A stretch of DNA of 64,000 nt, taken from the NCBI GenBank assembly GCA_036345935.2, contig JADWOT020000004.1:15458396-15522395 (forward strand), given 5' to 3'. Below the pieces are notes generated by a model. The model worked only from the letters and a program-made list of their open reading frames with translations, was not told the origin of the DNA and made no database searches. The position numbers and the translations under genes are program-made. Of this stretch, positions 1 to 12,729 are shown in pieces. This DNA comes from Taenia hydatigena (lineage: Eukaryota; Platyhelminthes; Cestoda; Cyclophyllidea; Taeniidae). Position 1 is the first letter of the stretch, and each line of letters opens with the position of its first letter.

Positions 1-3000
1 TTGAGCGGACCACCCCCACTCCAAATCTCCGAATATACCATGCTTCAGAGTATCAAATCGCACGATTACCAATTGATGATTTTTTTATTTCGATTTGTTT
101 ACGAGGCGTAATGGATGCAAGAATAATGTATTTGTAGTCTGTATGCCAAAATTTGCACGCTTTTCCTATGTATCATAGCACACTGCCCGACAGTTCATCC
201 TATCTCTTGAGTAGGCTTTGAATTCGACGAATTGCAGCACTTCAAGTCATTACAAATTGCCGCCACATTACCCGTATGCAACAGCTGTATCATCACCGAT
301 GCTTTTCAAACAATGCCAAATCGGAGCACACATATAATACAAACGCTTCGAAAATAAGTCTAGCACTGTATTGACTGAAATAATTGAGAAGAAATGCATC
401 AAAACTTAGCCGTTTCTAGTGATGCCGTATGCCATTTGATTTTATAGATTGCGCCACTTGGGAGAGTCGCAAAAGATTTTAGGCGTAAAAAGATGATTCG
501 CTGCCGATTCGTTTGTTCCTTTTTATTTGTCTTGCACGCTACAACTACAAAACTTCGTTTGTCCAACTTTTCCCAATTACTCATGCTTAGCTAGGACTAC
601 TCACAGATTGCCTTTCAAGGTGTGCTAGTAGCACTCGAGGGGTAAGATGGGCCAGTGACTATAAATAAGCTCAACTGGACGTAACAAGCGGCTTGGGTCC
701 TATTCTGTGACTGCTTAAGAGGTGTGAATGCATGCCGTGCACTATCGCTCACTCATACAGATTAGCAAAAGAGATCGTTACTTGTTATGACTGTGCCTGT
801 AGGCAGTAATGGCTACAAAGTGGTTACCGTAAATGTCGTCCATCGAGCTGCATAGCAGTCGTCAACCAGGCAAGGAGAGCTGAAACTACAACCCACCACT
901 CACCGAAATTTCATAACCATTGCATTCAGTGATTCTTTTGCGCGTCTGCTAATGATTACCACAAATTCAACTGTAAGCGAAAACTAAGACGCCGACTTGG
1001 CAAACCACAGATCCATCAGACTAGATGAACTACCACTGGCGTGGATGGCGGCAAGGCCGAACTCTATAAACGACTACAGATCTACGTACTTATCAGTGGT
1101 CAAAAATTCTTTTTGACGGAACACATTACCGAGAAGCAGCTCTCACCTCACCTGCCAGAAACGAGCGGTAATTACATTAGTGAATGGGTTTGCTCACGAA
1201 TTCGCCGGAACACTTAGGTTAACGCAGACGCATCGGTTTATCAAAATAAAACAAAAATTGCCCCCATCTTACTTAGTCGAGCCCTCAGAATAAGCGTTTT
1301 GACATTGGTTGAGGTAAATTTATCAGAATTATAAGCCCGTAGTTCTTTGCAATCTCCTAACACCAAGATAAGTGAAGGCTATTCGTAATTGCATTGTATT
1401 GTATTCCATTGAGAGGTCACAGAAACGCCTTGAGTTATTGGTTGTCATTGAAGACATCACTCAATCCCTCATAGAATATGGTTTGAGGCATCAAGTGGAA
1501 GTGAGTATCAATGAACGATGAATGCATGAATTTGAGCAACTTAGAATGCGCAGATGGACGAACTGGAAATGTGTGATTGCTGAGAAGGACCATCTTACTT
1601 GTTGATGAGGTGTTTCGATTAAAGCGTTAAGTAGGACAACCAGCATGAGATCCACCCTGTCCGCGGATGTCTCCCTCTAGGAACAGCCAAATGTTTCTTA
1701 TGAAATGGTCTGTAGGCATAAGCAGAGAGTTGCTGTTAGCATGATCAGTAGATGTTAAAAATTGTGCTAAGATTTCGGTAGCTGTTTGATTCCTCTAATA
1801 ATTTAATCCGCTAACTTTCGGACATTTCCTATTACTTGGCCGCAAGAGCCTAGCAACACGATTATTGGCCAATGAGGTAGTTACGTCTAAGGACGACTGT
1901 CAAGCTTATTCATAGTTCAAAATAAAATTATTACAGAGTCGTAGGCTTGATTAATACATTCTTGAAAACAGGCGTTTTCCAAATACAAAAGGCTCTTTAC
2001 ACTGCCCCTCGCTTTTCGTCGACACCTCTTAAGACTTAGAGTGTTCTTATTAAAAGTTGAAATAAAAATCCTTTCCGCGATTGCCATGGAAGCTTCATTG
2101 TAACGAAAACAAAGTAACTTTACATTTCGACTAAGTTATGTCTCCTAAACATAAGACGACCCACTCATTAAACTCCACTCCGTACCTGTGGCTGGATGTA
2201 GAGTCAATGTTACTAACATTCAACCCATCAAAGAAACACCACAGGGAGCTTAGATTTGCTACCGATTCTGGTCAAATCACTGCCTTTGCCTTGAAGAGAC
2301 GCTTCCCAACGAAATACCATCAAAAAAGCACAGCACCAATTGATGTGCTAGTGCTTACAGCAAGCTCGCATTATAGGATGTCGGTTGCGATTGGCTTCTT
2401 TTGTCAGGTCTGCATGCAATGGTGTATTTCATGGGCATAGGCTGATAAGAAACTGAAACTGTGCCAATGCCTTGTTTCTCTACCAATTTGCCCGCCATTC
2501 AGTAATGAGCTCTTACCCTCTTTCTTAAAAACACAATATCTGACAGTATCAATGCAAAGCAATTGGTAGCCAACACTGGGCTCTTAGTATGTGAAGAAGC
2601 AATGAGCGATTGTTCTATCCATTAGTCGAAATGGATGTCAATGCCTTGCAGATCAACAAACAGAAAGTACAGACAAAGCTAAATCAACCTACTTAAAAAG
2701 CAGGATTTGGGACAGTCAGCAGAATCTAACCAAGGGTATATACCATGTACTTGCGATATCGGTGGCGTATTGAAGCCAAAGCACAATGCGCTGGCCCATG
2801 TCATCCCTATGCTGTTGCTCTTAATGTCTTGGCTTGGACCACAAGTCAATACTCAATCAAATTGCCATTGCTCAGGTGCTGTCACTAGCATACCCACCAT
2901 CAACACTAGCCTCCCACCGACCTCTCAACCTCACTTTCAACGCACGAGGTAGATGCATCCTCTCTTCCTACTTATATTTTGTTAGTAGAGAGTCGTCAGA

Positions 3001-4390
3001 AGACTCCGACGTCTGCTGGTTTAAATTTGTACGGTCTAAATTTACAGCTTGAGGAAGCCAAAGAATTAGTTGCGGTTCAGTGTTGAGCATAACTCAGCAA
3101 CCATATTCCGCATCCCATGTCTCGTACTCACCCTGAATTAGGCCTTCCCAACAACACACCTTCGTGAATAATTACGATCTGTGCTGCTACATGGATACCA
3201 ATTTGTTTTGCAATTGCATGAGACGTAGTGCTCTTATTATCTATGTTTGAACGGTGTTCTACAAAGCTTTATAAGTACTGACAACGACATAAACATTACG
3301 CAGATGTCTTCACCACCTGTCTGAAACTTCCAATTCATCACTCTACCCTCTTAATTTGCGCTTCTTTGTATTCGTGTGTCGCCAACTTTGTTGCTCACCA
3401 CACAATGTGTCTGGCTGAGCACTGCTAATGTTGTCTCTCATCTTATGGAGCACTGTGTGGACTAGCCCAGGGAATGGACAGCGCTTGACGATAAAAAGGA
3501 CACCAAAGCTCGACTTCTGACCAACGACATTACAACGCATAAACATCAACATCAAAGTTAAATCTCAAAAGATAAGATATTTGTGGAACCTGCAACTCTT
3601 ATTCTTACAACTAACCTGGTCACCCAAGTACGATAATCATACGTCGCATTGCGTAGCGTGAGAACTGTCTATGCCACAATTATGGCGAATTTTCCAATGA
3701 GCCACAGCTCTGGGTCACACGATCCAACCACACACCTCCAAATTCAACAGCACACCGATGCGTTGCTTAGTGGGAGAGGTGAAATTGGGCTGTATTTTAT
3801 TTACGCCAATTTTATGCTGTCTATTAGCTCATACTGGATTACATCCACGCATGTTATTCCACATCTGATAATAGGTTGAAATTCAAAGCTGCATAAAATG
3901 AGAGAGCAGGGAGTAAATGGTGTGACCTGGAAATGCTATTAGAAGTGAGATGGCCATGTCATTGAATGCACTGAAGGTCGGAAAAGGAAACACTTGCCAG
4001 AGCAGATGGCAGCAATAGCAACCATGGAAATATCCTCCGAAGCATCCAGTATTGTTCACAAGATTATCACTATGTTAAGTGATTCCATGCAAGCATAAGC
4101 AATTATCGTATACCAGCAGCGCAAGTCATGACATTTCGTCAAGCATGGGGATGACAAGGGTCTGTTTAAACTGAAGCAGTGCTTAGTTGAACTGCGTTGA
4201 TATAAGCTAGATGTGAGGACTCGTAGTTGAATTGATCCAGAACTCGATGTCAGCATGCTCGAAATTGTGCGCTTCTCTTAGCATTGAACATCGTTTAGTA
4301 CATGAGAAATAAGCACTGCTAAGCACAGTATGTCCGTTTTCAATGATTGCGGGCTACCAGCTACGCGGCATGTGGAAAGGTGTTCTTCAG
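1..4390. other. Gene-poor intergenic DNA
   Basis: No reading frame here has the length, composition or splice context of a real exon. Open stretches are under about 100 codons and read as chance frames (for example 2138-2440). No tRNA-like A/B box pair, rRNA segment or LTR fragment was noticed. The right edge runs into the first copy of the four-membrane-segment family. Confidence 0.5.
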
Positions 4391-4391
4391 A

Positions 4392-4982
4392 CTACACTTG
4401 ATACCCAGCTAAGTATCCCTTCCTGTTCAACAACACGCATGCCATTTCCACGATGCGAGTACAGGTTCCAGGTGATTTAAAATAACAAAGACTTATTTCC
4501 AAACAATTGGAGCAATGTAAATGAGGAGGAAAGGATGGGGAGAGGGTACAGGTAAATGCAGGCAGTATTAGTTCGCACTGTTGCCATAAATGACTTTGGT
4601 AATGGCAATTATCAAAGCCATTGCCGCACACACACCACCAAATATGCGGTTCCACAGACGTATCATGAGTTGGCTGCAGTAGTAGAAGATGGGGAACACA
4701 CACAATCGCCACGACGCACACCATCACTTGGACGCTCACATGAAGTCTGCGTGATGAGCTGGAGTCAGGTTCGGTGCACGTGGCTATGGTATGCGAGATA
4801 GCGGTGACGAGGGAGAGCAGGAGGGCCACTGAGAGGCAAGTCACCACCACTAGCATCACGCTCGACTCGAGGCAGAGTTGTGAGCAGAGCCTTCCACACA
4901 TCCACCCATCGTTGACGAAGGCAACGATGCTAAGCAGAGCAGCACTGTAGAGTACAACTGCTTCTCCTATGTGCACACTCAT
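4392..4982 (-). pseudogene. Four-membrane-segment family, copy A (frameshifted)
   Basis: The first in-frame ATG on the minus strand is at 4982 and opens MSVHIGEAVV. It is nearly identical to copy B at 6312-6725 for about 96 codons, through the second and third hydrophobic segments. The reading then leaves the family frame. Near 4690-4700 the TG run is two bases shorter than in copy B, followed by a three-base insertion, so the fourth membrane segment is lost. The shifted frame stays open for about 100 further codons, to a stop at 4392. The nucleotide match to copy B continues past the break, so loss of frame in a functional ancestor is the simplest reading. A sequencing error in the TG run would give the same picture. 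Confidence 0.6.
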
Positions 4983-5034
4983 GTGGCTTGGACTTGCACT
5001 GATGATATCATCCACCTCCCTTCCATTCGCCACA

Positions 5035-5041
5035 TTTATAT
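5035..5041 (-). promoter_or_regulatory. TATA-like box of copy A
   Basis: TATAAAT on the minus strand, about 53 bases upstream of the copy A ATG. The same motif sits at the same distance in copy B (6254-6260). The surrounding 5-prime flank is also conserved between the copies. Promoter role is inferred from position. Confidence 0.4.
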
Positions 5042-5115
5042 GCGCGATGTCATTTGGGTTAGTGTTGAGTGATTGTTCTCCAATTTAGTGGTGAACCCAC
5101 CCACGTATTGATATA

Positions 5116-6179
5116 ATGCGTTTCGTCAAAAGGGATGTGACATGAGTAGGAAACCGCATGAGATTGCCAAGACGTGGTCATTTGTTCTCAAAAAGTAATT
5201 TTGTGATACAGGACTCGTATGACATAACTTAGGCAATTTGAGTCGAGGGCTTTTTTAAGTCCCAAAGTGCTGAGAAATGAGTCATTGCTATGCTGTTACA
5301 CATTCATATTTTATACTAATCGAAATTGTCGGTTCCCAAGCTCCCTTGATTTGCAAGTTGATGTGCACTTTTGTTTGTTTTGCTGCATTTGATGCATGCT
5401 TTTTCTGTGCATTTTATTTTTGATCTTTTTTTATCTTCGTAAGACTTAAGTAATGGAACCTTCATCACTGACATTATTTCTGGCTTTCCGTGTCTCTATT
5501 AATAAAGGGCACTTACAAGGCGTATATGCTCTCGATGTGGAAGTGCAGAGGTGAGAAGTTCAGTTAGAGGAATCAGAAATTTTAGCTATTATAGACATCT
5601 CGAAGACAGTTGAACGTCTGCTGGTGACGTTGTCGAGGAACGCGAAGCATCTCAATGCACTGGCAAGGTTATGCGTAAGCAAGGAACCAAAGCTCGTACA
5701 TGTGAGCACAGCAATAAGGAAAAACGTGCGATGTGATATGCGGGGTTAGGAACTGCATGAAATGGTTTACGGAGGTAGGTAGAATGTTCAGTACTAATCA
5801 AGTGGCACCGATGCTACAGAAAGCCTGTAAAAATAGGAAGAAACACCACGCCACTGAATCAAAGCACCGGCATTGTATAGGTTAAGTTGGCATTTATGTG
5901 TCGACTGACGACCTGACGCTATAAGTCATGTCGAAGTGTTGTGGAACTAAGGCATTGAGGAGGCAGAATATAAGAGGCAATGCTAGGAATCCTGAACACA
6001 CGATTCATCTCGCTGCATTATAATTAACATGGATAAAATAAATTGTGAAGCCATGTACTTAAGAAGATGGCTGGAATGATAGCAGCCAAACTGAAATGCC
6101 GCAGTACAGGATAGGCTAATTTCACGATGTCCATCATATGGGTTCTATTGACAACACACCCTGATTGAGGACTAGACCT
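5116..6179. other. Spacer between the inverted arms
   Basis: No coding frame was supported. A short block near 5610-5635, including GGTGACGTTGTCGA, recurs near 12395-12415 beside another family copy. It may be an older shared flank. Confidence 0.4.
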
Positions 6180-6253
6180 GCATCAATGCGTGGGCGTGCT
6201 CACCACTAAATTGGAGCACAATCACTCAACACTAACCCAAATGCCATCGCGAA

Positions 6254-6260
6254 TATAAAT
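6254..6260 (+). promoter_or_regulatory. TATA-like box of copy B
   Basis: TATAAAT, 52 bases upstream of the ATG at 6312. It would place a transcription start about 25 bases before the start codon, giving a very short leader. The motif and spacing are conserved in copy A. Confidence 0.45.
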
Positions 6261-6311
6261 GTGGCGAATGGAAGGGAGGTGGATGATACCATCAGTGCAA
6301 GTCCAACCCAC

Positions 6312-6725
6312 ATGAGTGTGCACATAGGAAAAGCAGTTGTACCTCACAGTGCTGCTCCGCTCAACATCGTTGCCTTCGTCAACGATGGGTGGATGTGTGG
6401 AAGGCTCTGCTCACAACTCTGCCTCGAGTCGAACGTGATGCTAGTGGTGATGACTTGCCTCTCAGTGGCCCTCCTGCTCTCCCTCGTCACCGCTATCTCG
6501 CATACCATAGCCACGTGCACCGAACCTGACTCCAGCTCATCACGCAGACTTCATGTGAGCGTCCAAGTGATGGCATGCGTCGTGGCGATTGTGTGTGTGT
6601 TCGCCATCTACTGCTGCAGCCAACTCACGATACGTCTGTGGAACCGCATATTTAGTGGTGTGTGTGCGGCAATGGCCTTGTTAATCGCCACCTCCAAACT
6701 CAGTTATGGCAACAGTGCGAACTAA
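6312..6725 (+). CDS. Short four-membrane-segment protein, copy B (intact)
   Basis: A single-exon frame of 137 codons plus stop. The ATG at 6312 (MSVHIGKAVV) is the first methionine in frame; the frame upstream is open but begins only with GTG. Hydrophobic stretches lie at about residues 7-24 (weak), 43-67, 80-103 and 112-128, so three to four membrane spans are likely. A cysteine-rich loop with CGRLCSQLCLES (29-40) joins the first two, and a Ser/Arg-rich polar loop with SSSSRR (74-79) precedes the third. No signal peptide or known catalytic motif was seen. I do not recognise the family. The frame is shared by copies A, C, D and E in this window, which supports it being or having been a real protein. 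Membrane location is inferred from hydrophobicity; function is unknown. Confidence 0.55.
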   Translation: MSVHIGKAVVPHSAAPLNIVAFVNDGWMCGRLCSQLCLESNVMLVVMTCLSVALLLSLVTAISHTIATCTEPDSSSSRRLHVSVQVMACVVAIVCVFAIYCCSQLTIRLWNRIFSGVCAAMALLIATSKLSYGNSAN

Positions 6726-6883
6726 TACTACCTGCATTTACCTGTACCCTCTCCCTATCCTTTCCTCCTCATGTACATTGCTCCACTTGTTATAAAGAAA
6801 TCATTTCCACACTTGACTAACTCCATTCTGTAGTGAAATGCTGAGGGTGTGCTTGTAGTGGATGTGTGGATGGAGGCGTGAGC

Positions 6884-7159
6884 TTATGCTGAGTGCTGAC
6901 TATAGAATTCCGTCACGCGTGTCCCGTTTCCGGCAGCGTAGAGCTGCTTGCAAATGTTGGTGCATAATTTGCAGTGATGCATTTCGCGTGCGTCTAGTAA
7001 GCGAACATATTTTGGCCGGAACATAACCTCAGCGTTTATGATTTGAAACTGAGGAACGGTCCGATCGCATATCCTCACAAGTCCTTCATCTGCATGGATT
7101 TTAACCACACATTGCTCCGATGTGATGCCACCCTGTCCTTCATCTCCTAACTTAGTCAC
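6884..7159 (-). pseudogene. Isolated coding-like fragment
   Basis: A minus-strand open frame of about 90 codons has a composition unlike the AT-rich surroundings and reads like globular protein, with segments such as FRPKYVRLLDAREMHHC and a HHCKLCTNICKQL Cys/His cluster. There is no ATG start: the frame opens after a stop with GTG. No convincing splice sites define it as an exon. It may be a fragment of a decayed gene or retrocopy. I do not recognise the family. Confidence 0.25.
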
Positions 7160-9849
7160 TTACTGCTCTTCAAATTCTTGTATTTTTGGTGTTTTACATT
7201 AATCTGGTTTTGCTTTTGCATAAGAAAATATGATTGTACTAGCAATTTCAAATATCCGTAAAATTAAAATAACCGAATATTAGGGACTGCAAACAAAGCA
7301 AGTCTGGCATTTAAAAAATAGAAGAAGTGTGGCTAGACTGAAATTCTTAACTATTTTTTCCTTTCAATTTTTAAAAACTTGGATGCATTCTTAGACAAAT
7401 ATCGATTTGCTGTTTGCTAAGTCGTGAATCTTTGATACTAATCTGGCAGTGCTCAACCCACGTAGGGAATGAGAAAAATGCGCTTTGTTAGGTTAATCTG
7501 AAGAAAGCAATTCAAAGGCTAATCTGGGCGATCGAACTAGTGGACGCGAACCAAGTCAAGAGCTTACACCTTCGTAATATCATGGCTCATTTTTCATAAT
7601 GACCCTCCTCGAGCAGTTGGCTTCCGCATTTAGTGGTAAAGTGCTTCCTGCTCAATGCCTTCATGATCCATGTTATGATTTCATGAATTTGCATGCATGC
7701 GCGAAGAGTGTTGCATTTGGTATCGTATTCTACGGTCGGCAATTACAATGTGTCGTTTGAGTACGTGCTGATTGTAAATCATCATAAATGGTAAGATTAG
7801 GAACGGTTTTTTGATCTGTAGATTACAAGTTCACTCCAATAAGGGGATGCTAGCTTTATTATGTGGTCTTAACGTTTCTTCATCTCTCATAGTCGCGAAC
7901 GTACGATTTGAAGCAGGAAGGAGGCGATGACAATGCGTTAATATGCACTCCATCAGAACTCCCCACAAAGCTAACTTTCGCCCTCGTTTAAAATTAGGAC
8001 AAAGATCTGGTCATTTTAAGGACAAGTTGGACATGTGCCGACAATGTAGCAAAGCAGTCATAAAGGATTGTGTAAGAAAACAAATATTCTACTTTGAAGT
8101 ATTTAACTCCATTTTTGGAGTGAATGAGGTCACTCTTGCTATTGAATGCATTTGAATGATTTTACGTAAGCACACTTTGACTGAGATTTTATAAGAACCA
8201 TTTCCTTCCAATCGTGAAAGTCGGTGCCTTCTTCGGATTCAAGTTTTCAGGTACGAAGTGCAAAATATCATTAGCATCAAGCTTTGATGCAATCATCGGG
8301 CATGCAGAATAAAGTAAACACAAACCATTATCAGTGCCACCACGGTTAGACGTTTACAAAGTCCACACCTCGCTCAAAACGTCATGCCGACAAAGGAGCA
8401 CATTGTAGTAAATACCCAACGTTCCTTATGCTTGCCGACCATTGTTGAAGCGATTTGGAGTGATCCCTTCAGGATTATATTCCATGTCTCTTTATAACTT
8501 ACTGACTGCATGGCAGAAGCGATTTCATCAAGTAAGTAAGTATGGCGGCTATATTTACAGATATAAGCTATGATAAAGCTAATCAAGTGAAAACGAAATG
8601 ACGGAATGAAGCTATCTTTCTTGACTGGGCCAAATAAAATGGACTTAACAAAAGATGGAAATTGTAATGAATTCTAAGTCTCATTACCTTGAAACGGATA
8701 AATAAGCCATCCTCTGGCATGTTATGCTGAAAGTGAAAGCAAGGTAGTTTATAAATCCCTAAAAACCTACTTACCTGCAAACGCTCTTTTGCTGGTTCAT
8801 ACACGCCTGCACTGCCGTTGAGGACGCTCTTAGACTCATGAGCAACATAAAACATTGCCTTGGTCGTGTGTATACAAAATCCTCACCTGAAATGTCTTCC
8901 ATCTGCCAGATGTTTGTTTGAATGAAAGTGCTTCTGTGAGAAAGAAAGGGGCGAGCTCTGCTCTATAAGTGGTTTTGTCCAGTCAAAATGAATTATCCAA
9001 AGTTAAATAAGTGAATAAGCGAATTGACTGCGAAGTAGTTGGGCGTATCTAACAAATGCTATCTTAATCTTTTGGTCTTTGTTTCAACGAAAGCACAGGG
9101 CAGTAGCCAATTTGCTCAACCTATAATTCTCAAAAAATAGACGGGGAAAACCCAAATGTAAGCTTATGGTATATTCGATGAAGGAATACGCTGCTGTAAG
9201 ATTTCAAGTTGTACCCTTAGAAGTTGTTTGAAATGGCTCTGATACTTTGGTGTTGATGTGAGTGAGCGTTAGGCTGCTCTAAAGCACATCGCTAAGTAAT
9301 GAGAGGAGAAGACGGCACACACGATATGCTTCACAATGCACAACGCACGAAGGCCAACGACGTCTAATATGGAATATCTACGCATTATACTGTAAGATCC
9401 ACAAGTGCGCATAATTTCGCTGAGCTCATCGCGGGTAATCCTTAATGCCCTAAAAGAGGATGCATTTATTTACAAAAAACAAACGCAACAAACCAAGAAA
9501 AATTTAAGTAGGTATTTGATGGCAGTGACAGCATCGAGTTGAAGCAACGTGCGATTGAAACCCATGCCGATGAAAGAGGTGTGGAGACTTGCGATCAAAA
9601 GGAATCTGAGTCTGATCTCATTGAACATCGACGTTATGCGGCTGTCTGAGCATGAACGCTTACTTGACATATGAAAAATGCATCGCTTTAAATCACGATC
9701 TCAATTTTGTTAGTAATTTTGCGCCACCGACTGCCTACCGTTTCCACTCACATCTTTTACCCTCACATCTACCACATGCGCATCCTCAAAATTACACTAT
9801 AGTCGAGATTTGACAAAAGACGAGTGTGATTTATCCAAAAGAAGTAAGG
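7160..9849. other. Gene-poor intergenic DNA
   Basis: AT-rich sequence with only short chance frames. No RNA gene, LTR copy or family copy was noticed. Confidence 0.45.
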
Positions 9850-10445
9850 AAAAGTACATGAGGAGAAATGAATGGAGGAGTGGATGACAATTTAGACCTT
9901 ATATATCCACACCGTGGTCATAGCTGAGTTTGGCAATGGCAATCGCTTAGGCCATTCCCACACACACACCACCAAGTATGTGGTTCCACACAAGCATCGT
10001 AAGTTGGCTGCAATGGCAGAAGATGGCGAACATATCTAGAATCGCCACAGGGCATGCCAATACCCTTACACTCAAACGGATTCTGTATAACGTGATGGAG
10101 TCAAGGTGGATGCACAAGATTAAGGTATGCAAGATAGCGGCGATGGGGATAGCAGAAGGACAACTGGGAGACAACCCATCACTACTACCATGACATGTGA
10201 CTGGAGGCAGAGCTGTGAGTTGGGCCCTCCTCATATCCATCCATCGTTGGCGAAGGTGAGGATATCGAGCACTGCAACAGCGTAGAGTACGATTGTTTCG
10301 CCTATGTACCCACTCATGTTGATTGGACTTGCACTGATGGTATGATCCACCTCCCTTCCGTTTGCCACATCGATATGCGCGAGAGCATTTATGTGGGTGT
10401 CAAGTAGGCATACTCAAATTTTGGAGGTGAATGCTCTCACACAAT
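9850..10445 (-). pseudogene. Four-membrane-segment family, copy C (decayed)
   Basis: The minus strand matches copies A and B in order: the 5-prime flank with GGAGGTGGATCATACCATC at about 10337-10355, the ATGAGTGGGT start region near 10316, the GATGGATGGATATG segment, the third hydrophobic segment (MFAIFCHCSQLTMLVWNHI, near 9970-10030) and the 3-prime flank with CTCCTCATGTAC near 9855. Several indels break the frame, so no single reading frame covers the match. The TATA-like motif is altered. This is a pseudogene. Confidence 0.65.
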
Positions 10446-10616
10446 GATGTAATGTGTTTCGGCAATATTGATGTGGTGTGATTAGGTAGCCACGTGGGCC
10501 TCTATGTTACAAAATATTTGAATCACAACGAGAGCACAAGGCGTAACTTAAACAATTTAAACTGATGATAAATTAGTAAGCTACAACTTGCTGAGGAATG
10601 AGGCACCAGTGAACTG

Positions 10617-10760
10617 TTAATTAAGATGGTAGGCAGGAGCGACGATGTATGACATTGCATGGCGCATAGTGACCAATGAAGCTGACAACATTCATAAGCA
10701 AAGTAGACCTACTTTACCAGAAATGAGGTGCAGGGACGATACGTTTGGTCGAAATTATTG
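10617..10760 (+). repeat. Direct repeat, first copy
   Basis: About 144 bases starting TTAATTAAGATGGTAGGCAG recur at 12211-12355 in the same orientation, with roughly 90 percent identity by eye. The repeat has no coding capacity of note and lies between family copies C and D. It may be a small mobile sequence or part of an older duplication. Confidence 0.7.
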
Positions 10761-12210
10761 GTTTTCAAGTTCCTTTGAGTATCATGGACTGGTGTTATTC
10801 GCTTTTTCTCATTGTATGCAAAGCAGGTTCTTATATTCGAATTGATATAGTGTCCTCAATGCATCGTCAAGTGGACTCTGACACCATGAGTTCTCAGCAT
10901 GAGAAATCAAGTTGTCCCACTTTGTTGCCCCCATTTATCTCATGACATGACATAGCCTTAGACCCTTCTCCGACTTATAAAAGCAAAACCAATTTTAGGC
11001 AGTCTGTACAGAATACATGCTGTGGCACGATAGTCCCCTGCACTTACACGCTTGCCTTACCATCCGCAGATCAAGCCAACTCCCATATGAAAAGACAAGC
11101 AATTTTGAAGCATTCAAGATGTAATTTCTATGCCGAACCGAGCAGTGCATAAGTGTGTTGTCACCGGACATGAAGTGAAATAGTGCATTCAAACGGACAA
11201 TATTTTGAGTGGTCTCGCATTGGAACTTCTAAAACATTATCTTTGTTCTTTGTAGGGCTTTATTTTTTGGTGAACTTTGATTGTACGTGTGATGAACGGA
11301 GTTTTCTAAGCGCTCGTACGTAAGAAATGAGTTTGCTATAGTAATGTGGAACATATATGTATGCCCAATAATGTGTAAAAATGCTAAATTGTCTTCTAAG
11401 ATCTGCAAAATTGAGCTTTTACACATTTCATTTAACCTCATCTGTTCTGCATTTATGGAATGAACTAAGCACGTGCTTATACGGATGAACATACGTCCGT
11501 GTATCTAAGCAAAAATGCAGTTATGAACATGTGTAATACTAAAACATCTTTTTATTATGTACAATTTCAGGTGATCTAATATTGATAGAGGGAAATGTTT
11601 AGGAATAGCATGTGAACAAACTAAACCTTCGACTTTTAGTCGACAAAATGGGTCAGAATTTATAATTATTGAAGATCTATCCTCCATGCGACTCTCAAAA
11701 AGGGAGTAACTTTCTTATGCTTTTAACTTTTTACCTCCACGGATACATTTTACGATGATCAGCTAATAGTTTGCGGGAAAGGCGGAGCGTACATTTTTAC
11801 ATTAAACTCAACGAAAATGGTTTTGGTGCCGGCAAGGAATTCTATCTTTTACCGTTGATAATTCAAACTGTCAAATCACTGCTTCGAAAATTTGGGCAGA
11901 CTTGACAAAATTTAATGCTGCAGCGACGAATAACGTAGTTAGTTACGATATTCAACGATAGAATTTTGTTATTAATCAAACACGCACAATTCTTATTTTA
12001 CTGCTAAAGTTGAATTTTGTGGGTATGTAGGAGAAAAAGACTTACAGAACCCGAAAATAGCATATTCCTTTAATTTGTCCACCGCAATTTAGATGATGAG
12101 TGCTGATGCACGTTATACTTGTGTGCAGAAGTCGGAAGCCATAGATCGAGTCCTACTTTCCTCTTTTGACATCATCCAGGCCTTATTTTGTGGGTAAGTC
12201 CCAACCAGTG
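10761..12210. other. Gene-poor DNA between direct repeats
   Basis: AT-rich, with no supported exon or RNA gene. Confidence 0.4.
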
Positions 12211-12355
12211 TTAATTAAGATGGTAGGCAGGAGCGACGATGCATGACATTGCATGGTGCTTAATGACCAATAAAGCTGACAACATACATAAGCAAAGTAA
12301 ACTTACCTTACCAGAAATGAGGTGCAGGGATGATTAATTTGGTCTGAATAAATTA
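12211..12355 (+). repeat. Direct repeat, second copy
   Basis: Partner of the repeat at 10617-10760. Similarity fades near 12355. The bases just before the repeat (ACCAGTG) also match the first copy, apart from a four-base gap. Confidence 0.7.
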
Positions 12356-12729
12356 TTTGAATGATGTAAATGTTTTCAGGGCAGCTACACATCTGTTGGT
12401 GACGTTGTCGATCGTTGCGTCGTTCCTTTGTGTACTGTCTGATTATGGGAAATCATGGCAATACGCCTTGGGCGAATGCGCAAGTAACGGAACAATATGT
12501 GGCATCAAGTATTACAAGTAACCACAAAAGTGTGTTATTCAGGTAAATGTAAAGAATGGATTACCAATCGCTTGACGTAGTCCACGAAGACAAAGAAAGC
12601 GTACGGCGAGACTAATAGTACAGCACTCGATGCTCATAATGTGGCTTTCTACCCACAGCGCACCCATAATGACGAAACACTACATCAATGTGTGAATACA
12701 ATAACCTCGAAAATCGGAGTAAGTTCACT

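Larger units (their letters stand above)
4480..6810. repeat. Inverted duplication carrying copies A and B
   Basis: The left arm (about 4480-5115) is the reverse complement of the right arm (about 6180-6810). The match covers the coding frame, about 130 bases of 5-prime flank including the TATA-like box, and about 80 bases of 3-prime flank. By eye the arms are above 90 percent identical. The central spacer of about 1.06 kb is not inverted-repetitive. The genes in the arms point away from each other (copy A leftward, copy B rightward), so their promoters face the spacer. Confidence 0.75.

Noticed and set aside
2138..2440. 100-codon frame on the plus strand
   Set aside because: No splice, promoter or polyadenylation context, unremarkable composition and no family resemblance. 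It fits chance in a long non-coding region.
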